From an uncultured Planctomycetaceae bacterium (lineage in GTDB: Bacteria > Planctomycetota > Planctomycetia > Planctomycetales > Planctomycetaceae): a stretch of 9,084 nucleotides of DNA. The stretch covers positions 1 to 9,084 of the forward strand of contig CAIXQV010000124.1 of assembly GCA_903921605.1 (NCBI GenBank). The letters run 5' to 3'. The notes below the pieces were generated by a model. It saw only the letters and a program-made list of their open reading frames with translations. It searched no databases and was not told the DNA's origin. Each line of letters starts with the position of its first letter. Position 1 is the stretch's first letter. The translations under genes and the position numbers were made by a program. Positions 4,835-9,084 of the stretch are shown here, in pieces.

Positions 4835-7804
4835 AACGACCAGACTGAGCAACGGACGCTGGAAATTGGTCGTGAGCTGTTCGGGCGGATTGAGCATCGT
4901 TCGCCATCGATCTTCCATGGTCGCTGGTGGGAAGATCGCCTGATGTCGTGGGCGATGAATGACGAAGCGGTCAAAGTTCAGATGTTTCGCTTTGTCGATG
5001 TGTTGCCGATGCTTCGGGATCACACTGCGATCGCACGTCACCTCGACGAGTACTTTGAAGAAGTGCGAGATCACCTTCCGTGGGCCGCTCGCCTTGGGCT
5101 TGATCTGTCAACCAGCAACAGCATTCTCAGCCGCGCGCTGGCTTTTAATGCACGCACGAATGCGGCACGGATGGCTCGGCGGTTTATTGCGGGCTCCAAT
5201 GTTGATGAAGTTCTGGCCTCGGTTCGCCGCATTCGCCGAAACCGCTATGCATTCACTCTCGATCTGCTGGGCGAAGCGGTCATCAGTGATTATGAAGCGG
5301 ATCGATATCAGCAATCGTATATTGATCTTATCAATGGCATGGCTCAGCAGGTCAATGAATGGCCTGAGGACATGCTGTTGGATTCTGACCACGAAGGTCG
5401 AATTCCTCGCGTCAACGTCAGTCTGAAACTGTCCGCTCTGGACAGTCAGTTTTCACCGATTGACGCGGAAGGCACGATTCGTCGCGTCTCGGCTCGGCTG
5501 CGACCAATTCTGCGAACAGCTCGTGACAATAATGCCTATGTCCACATCGACATGGAGCAGAACGATTATCGCGAGCTGACTTTTGAAATCTTCCGCAGAG
5601 TCCTGATGGAAGATGAGTTCCGTGACTACGCGGACTGTGGCATCGTTATTCAGGCTTATCTGGAGTCCGCCGAAAGCGATCTCCACAAGATGCTCGAGTG
5701 GGCGAAGAATCGCGGCACGCCGATCTGGATCCGTCTGGTCAAAGGCGCGTACTGGGATTACGAGAATATCGTAGCCGAGTATCGCGGCTGGCCGGTTCCT
5801 GTCTTTCGCCGCAAGTGGCAATCGGACGATAATTACGAGCGACTGACACGCGTGTTGATGGAAAACTATCAATGGCTCCGTCCGGCTCTGGCCAGTCATA
5901 ACCTCCGCAGTCTGGCTTATGGTCTGGCTCTGAAGGAAGAGCTGCAAGTTCCGGATAGGGCCATGGAAATCCAGATGCTCTACGGAATGGGCGATGAACA
6001 GGCCCAGTTGTTTCTGGAACGTGGCCATCGTGTCCGCATCTATACGCCGTTTGGCGATTTACTTCCGGGCATGGCGTACCTCGTACGTCGACTGCTTGAG
6101 AACACGTCAAACGATTCTTTCCTCCGCCAAAGCTTCACCGAACATATTGCCGTCGAGAAACTCCTTATGAAGCCATCCAGCCATTCCGCTGCAGAACCTC
6201 CTATTCAGAGTGGTCCTCGCCCTGGATTCAATAACGAGCCGCTGATCGACTTCTCGAAAGAGGAGAACCGTGACGCGATGGCCCACGCCTTGTCTGAAGT
6301 TCGCGATCAGTTTGGCGGCGTCTACTCTTTGATCATTGATGGCAAATCATGCGACAGCCGTGCCACACTCGTTTCTCGAAATCCTTCGAAGACTTCGGAG
6401 ATCATCGGACGCGTCGCTTCGGCGACAGTTGATCAGGCGACTGATGCGATTGAAGCGGCCCGGCGAGCATACGGAATGTGGGCTGCAACTCCGGTGGAAA
6501 CTCGTGCGGAATACCTGGAACTGATCGCGGCTGAAATTCGTGAACGTCGTTTTGAGTTGACGGCTTGGGTAGTCTTCGAAACCGGTAAGCCGTGGGCCGA
6601 TGCGGATGCAGATGTTGCCGAAGGCATCGATTTCTGTATGTACTATGCTCATGAAATGAAGCGACTTGGCTCTGCTCAGAAATGCGATTTTCTGGGCGAA
6701 GATAACAGCTATTCCTACCGTCCGCGTGGTGTCTGCGTGGTGATTGCTCCGTGGAACTTCCCGTTTGCGATCCTGACGGGGATGACACTGGCGGCCGTTG
6801 TGACTGGCAATACTGTCGTCATGAAGCCCGCGGAGCAGTCTTCCGTCGTTGCTGCCAAACTGATGGAAATTATTCGCAACTCCAGTGTCCCGGACGGAGT
6901 TGTTAATTTCGTGCCTGGAATCGGCGAAGAAATCGGCCCAGCGTTGGCCGGACACCCGGATGTGGATCTTGTCGCGTTTACGGGTTCTCAGAACGTCGGC
7001 CTCGAGATCAACCGTGCGGCCGCGGACACTGACAAACGTCAGAAAAATGTGCGGCGTGTTATCGCAGAGATGGGTGGCAAGAATGCCATCATCGTCGACG
7101 ATGATGCGGATCTTGATGAAGCCGTGATGGGAGTCATTCGCAGTGCGTTTGGCTATGCTGGACAGAAATGTTCAGCGTGTTCTCGTGTAATCATTCTCGA
7201 GGCTGCCTATAAGCCGTTTGTGGACCGATTGATCGAAGCGACGAAGAGTCTGAAGATTGGTACGGCTGAAGATCCGGGCACGACAATTGGCCCAGTGATT
7301 GACGATGAGGCTCGTGACAGAATTCTCGAGACGATTCGCAAAGTTGATCCGGAGCATGGTGGAATTCTGACACTTGCGATGGATCCGGGACCTCTGACAA
7401 AGCAGGGGAGTTTTGTCGGTCCGCACATCTTCATTGATGTTGATCCGACCTCTCCTTTGGCTCAGAACGAGATCTTCGGGCCGGTTCTTTCAGTGATCCG
7501 GGCTAAGAATCTGGATGAGGCATTCAGTATCGCCAACAATACTCGATACGCTCTGACCGGAGGCGTCTACAGTCGTAGCCCACAGACCCTGCGACGTGCT
7601 CGCAATGAGTTTGAAGTGGGCAACCTGTACCTGAATCGTGAGATCACGGGTGCACTTGTGCAACGTCATCCGTTTGGTGGGTACAAGATGTCGGGCATTG
7701 GCAGCAAAGCTGGTGGTCCAGACTACCTGCTGCAGTTCTTGATTCCGATTAATGTGTCGGAGAACACAATGCGTCGTGGATTCGCTCCGAAACAGGACGA
7801 GTAG
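4679..7804 (+). CDS. putA: Bifunctional proline dehydrogenase / L-glutamate-gamma-semialdehyde dehydrogenase (PutA, short type without RHH domain)
   Basis: This 1041-residue enzyme should oxidise L-proline to glutamate: an FAD-dependent step to pyrroline-5-carboxylate, then an NAD-dependent aldehyde oxidation. The start is fixed by an in-frame TGA at 4670-4672, only six bases before the ATG; the ribosome site is weak (GAG at 4671-4673). Residues 1-50 are a Lys/Ala-rich tail. The conserved part starts near 60 (FHGRWWEDRLMSW). The PRODH barrel shows HIDMEQ (D291), IQAYLES, IRLVKGAYWD (K355), and YLVRRLLEN (R470, R471), the paired arginines expected to hold the proline carboxylate. A linker near 510-540 leads to the aldehyde dehydrogenase: APWNFP (690-695), FTGS (767-770), base E797 in AEMGGKN, nucleophile C831 in GQKCSAC, and EIFGPVLSV. 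All key residues are present. The ribbon-helix-helix repressor domain of E. coli PutA is absent, so autoregulation of that kind is not expected. No proline transporter gene is adjacent. Confidence 0.95.
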   Translation: MAKKAAKSAAKAEETSEVKPAEKQTAKPASRSAAEKTPKKAASAAVKSSSTDNDQTEQRTLEIGRELFGRIEHRSPSIFHGRWWEDRLMSWAMNDEAVKVQMFRFVDVLPMLRDHTAIARHLDEYFEEVRDHLPWAARLGLDLSTSNSILSRALAFNARTNAARMARRFIAGSNVDEVLASVRRIRRNRYAFTLDLLGEAVISDYEADRYQQSYIDLINGMAQQVNEWPEDMLLDSDHEGRIPRVNVSLKLSALDSQFSPIDAEGTIRRVSARLRPILRTARDNNAYVHIDMEQNDYRELTFEIFRRVLMEDEFRDYADCGIVIQAYLESAESDLHKMLEWAKNRGTPIWIRLVKGAYWDYENIVAEYRGWPVPVFRRKWQSDDNYERLTRVLMENYQWLRPALASHNLRSLAYGLALKEELQVPDRAMEIQMLYGMGDEQAQLFLERGHRVRIYTPFGDLLPGMAYLVRRLLENTSNDSFLRQSFTEHIAVEKLLMKPSSHSAAEPPIQSGPRPGFNNEPLIDFSKEENRDAMAHALSEVRDQFGGVYSLIIDGKSCDSRATLVSRNPSKTSEIIGRVASATVDQATDAIEAARRAYGMWAATPVETRAEYLELIAAEIRERRFELTAWVVFETGKPWADADADVAEGIDFCMYYAHEMKRLGSAQKCDFLGEDNSYSYRPRGVCVVIAPWNFPFAILTGMTLAAVVTGNTVVMKPAEQSSVVAAKLMEIIRNSSVPDGVVNFVPGIGEEIGPALAGHPDVDLVAFTGSQNVGLEINRAAADTDKRQKNVRRVIAEMGGKNAIIVDDDADLDEAVMGVIRSAFGYAGQKCSACSRVIILEAAYKPFVDRLIEATKSLKIGTAEDPGTTIGPVIDDEARDRILETIRKVDPEHGGILTLAMDPGPLTKQGSFVGPHIFIDVDPTSPLAQNEIFGPVLSVIRAKNLDEAFSIANNTRYALTGGVYSRSPQTLRRARNEFEVGNLYLNREITGALVQRHPFGGYKMSGIGSKAGGPDYLLQFLIPINVSENTMRRGFAPKQDE

Positions 7805-7817
7805 TGTTTGAGCAGGA

Positions 7818-9084
7818 TTATGCGGTCATGACTTCGAAGATCTCATGGCCGCCCTGAGCAATCTCGATGGGACGGCCGGTTTGATCGGGCACGCGCAGCG
7901 CTGGATCGATGCCTAATGTTCGATAGATAGTTGCAAGAAGATCTGCCGGGCGAACCGGGTTATCAGCAACATAGGCGGCTTGGGTGTCGGATGCGCCGTA
8001 GACCGTGCCGCCGCGAATTCCGGCTCCGGCCAATAGCGAACCATAGCAGTTCGTCCAATGATCACGCCCCGAGTTCGCGTTGATGCGCGGCGTGCGCCCC
8101 ATTTCACTGGTCACCACAATCAGCGTTTCATCCAGCAGCCCGCGTTCCTGCAGGTCCGTCATCAGAGCGTGCATAGTCTGGTCGAACCCGGGCAGTTTGT
8201 TCTTCTTCAGGATATTGAAGTTGTTGTTGTGCGTATCCCAGGCATCGTAGTCGACATTCACCGGGCCCCAGAACAGATCCCAGGTGACGTTGACGAAGCG
8301 AACTCCAGCCTCAATCAGCCGCCTCGCGATTAATGTGGAATTGCCGAACAGCGTTTGGCCGTATCGATCCACCATCTTCGGATCTTCCTGCGACAAATCG
8401 AAAGCCTGTCGCATGGCTGATGAGGTTAAAATATCGAACGCCTGCTGCTGATTGCGTTGATAGGAGGACGGCGTCACGGTTGCAAACTGATCCAGCCGTC
8501 GTCGTTCAACATCGATCTGAGATAACAGCGATCGTCGAGTATTCAGACGATCGATCGTCATCCCGTCTTCCAGGGATGTGCTCGGCAACACAGGAGCACC
8601 GCGCACGATTTGAGGAGTCCCGGGGGACGGAGCGAATGAGCCTTTGTCGTAGAACGGCATGCACTCTGTTGTCAGCGCGTCGTACTGCTTGCCGAGGAAA
8701 CCACCATACGGTCCGGATCGGCGAAAGGACTGTCCCCAGCCGAGCCAGTGTGGCATATAAACATATTGAGGCGTCTCGGTATGCTCGCCACTGAGGTACT
8801 GTAGCACCGACCCGATACTTGGTGCATCTGTGGGTCGAGGATGCTGGTCCGGCGGAATGACATCAAAGCCGGTGTAGCATGGCAAACAGTTGTGACACCC
8901 CGCCTTGTGATTCACCGATCGGATAAACGCAAATTGATGGGCTAGTTGAGCAAACTTTGGCAGATGCTCACAAACTTCAATCCCCGGGACCGTGGTCGGA
9001 ATCGGCTTGAATTCACCTCTGACCTCTGATGGTGCGTTGGGTTTCAGGTCATACATATCCTGAGTCGCCGCACCGCCCAGCAAA
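7818..9084 (-). CDS. DUF1501 family protein (alkaline-phosphatase/sulfatase-like fold), 5' partial
   Basis: The frame is open through the right edge of the window; the first visible codons read LLGGAATQDMYDLKP, which matches the early core of DUF1501 proteins, so roughly the signal-peptide region is missing. About 422 residues are visible, ending in TAA at 7818-7820. Family landmarks are the QDMYDLKPNAP start, RGEFKPI followed by TTVPGIEVCEHLP, FIRSVNHKAGCHN, WDTH at 8229-8240, SEMGRTPRINANSGRDHW (with GRDHW at 8055-8069), and the C-terminal RPADLLATIYRTLGIDP and GRPIEI. The Asp/His pairs in WDTH and GRDHW sit where metal ligands are expected in the alkaline phosphatase superfamily; this is by analogy. 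Members usually carry a Tat signal and in planctomycetes are often paired with a DUF1549/DUF1553 cytochrome gene, which would be beyond the window. The biochemical role is not established. It converges on putA with 13 bases between stops. Confidence 0.92.
   Translation of the reverse strand, partial: LLGGAATQDMYDLKPNAPSEVRGEFKPIPTTVPGIEVCEHLPKFAQLAHQFAFIRSVNHKAGCHNCLPCYTGFDVIPPDQHPRPTDAPSIGSVLQYLSGEHTETPQYVYMPHWLGWGQSFRRSGPYGGFLGKQYDALTTECMPFYDKGSFAPSPGTPQIVRGAPVLPSTSLEDGMTIDRLNTRRSLLSQIDVERRRLDQFATVTPSSYQRNQQQAFDILTSSAMRQAFDLSQEDPKMVDRYGQTLFGNSTLIARRLIEAGVRFVNVTWDLFWGPVNVDYDAWDTHNNNFNILKKNKLPGFDQTMHALMTDLQERGLLDETLIVVTSEMGRTPRINANSGRDHWTNCYGSLLAGAGIRGGTVYGASDTQAAYVADNPVRPADLLATIYRTLGIDPALRVPDQTGRPIEIAQGGHEIFEVMTA
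8877..8897 (-). other. Three-cysteine cluster CHNCLPC in the DUF1501 protein
   Basis: The minus-strand codons read Cys-His-Asn-Cys-Leu-Pro-Cys, just after the NHKAG segment and before YTGFD. The His-rich neighbourhood is a usual conserved site of the family. The C-x-x-C-x-x-C spacing could bind a metal or form a disulfide, but a cytochrome heme site (CxxCH) is not present. Confidence 0.6.

Noticed and set aside
5453..6028. Minus-strand 191-codon frame opposite putA
   Set aside because: It is antisense to the conserved PRODH barrel and open only because of codon bias; product not recognisable.
6347..6955. Minus-strand 202-codon frame opposite putA
   Set aside because: It is antisense to the aldehyde dehydrogenase NAD-binding region; no domain or ribosome site.
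8333..8794. Plus-strand 153-codon frame opposite the DUF1501 gene
   Set aside because: It is antisense to a conserved family; composition rich in Arg/Ser/Thr as usual for shadow frames.

Overview
The window looks like a piece of a planctomycete chromosome (PVC superphylum). Three of its four genes belong to families greatly expanded in planctomycetes: a Pirellula/Verrucomicrobia-type 'membrane-bound dehydrogenase' with HEAT repeats and a C-terminal c-type heme domain, a secreted PQQ-like beta-propeller protein opening with an NWPTFRGPTG motif, and a DUF1501 (sulfatase/alkaline-phosphatase-like) protein. The fourth is a housekeeping catabolic enzyme, a bifunctional proline utilisation protein (PutA type). 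Assignment to the phylum is by recognition of families. The genus cannot be told from this sequence.

Layout. Bases 2-2752 (+) hold the 3' part of the dehydrogenase/HEAT/cytochrome c gene; its start lies before the window. A 174-base gap with one short palindrome follows. Bases 2927-4228 (+) encode the PQQ-like propeller protein with a signal peptide and a good ribosome binding site. Bases 4229-4678 form a 450-base gap without a credible gene but rich in inverted repeats, the last being a 22-bp perfect stem of the REP/tyrosine-transposase type. Bases 4679-7804 (+) encode the full proline dehydrogenase / glutamate-semialdehyde dehydrogenase. Its 50-residue Lys/Ala-rich N-terminal tail is unusual. 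Bases 7818-9084 (-) hold the DUF1501 gene, convergent with the previous gene with only 13 bases between stop codons and cut off at its 5' end by the window edge.

How the genes work together. The first two genes are co-directional, and both products are probably exported (a signal peptide is visible only in the second), but a shared pathway is not shown. The putA-like gene is a stand-alone proline catabolism unit; no proline transporter or regulator is visible beside it. The DUF1501 gene usually has a cytochrome-containing partner (DUF1549/DUF1553 type) in planctomycetes, which would lie beyond base 9084 if present.

No CRISPR array, tRNA, rRNA, intact insertion sequence or phage gene was seen. 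The two most unusual things are the structured repeat-like spacer at 4302-4626 and the histone-like tail on the proline enzyme. No clearly new multi-gene system is visible.
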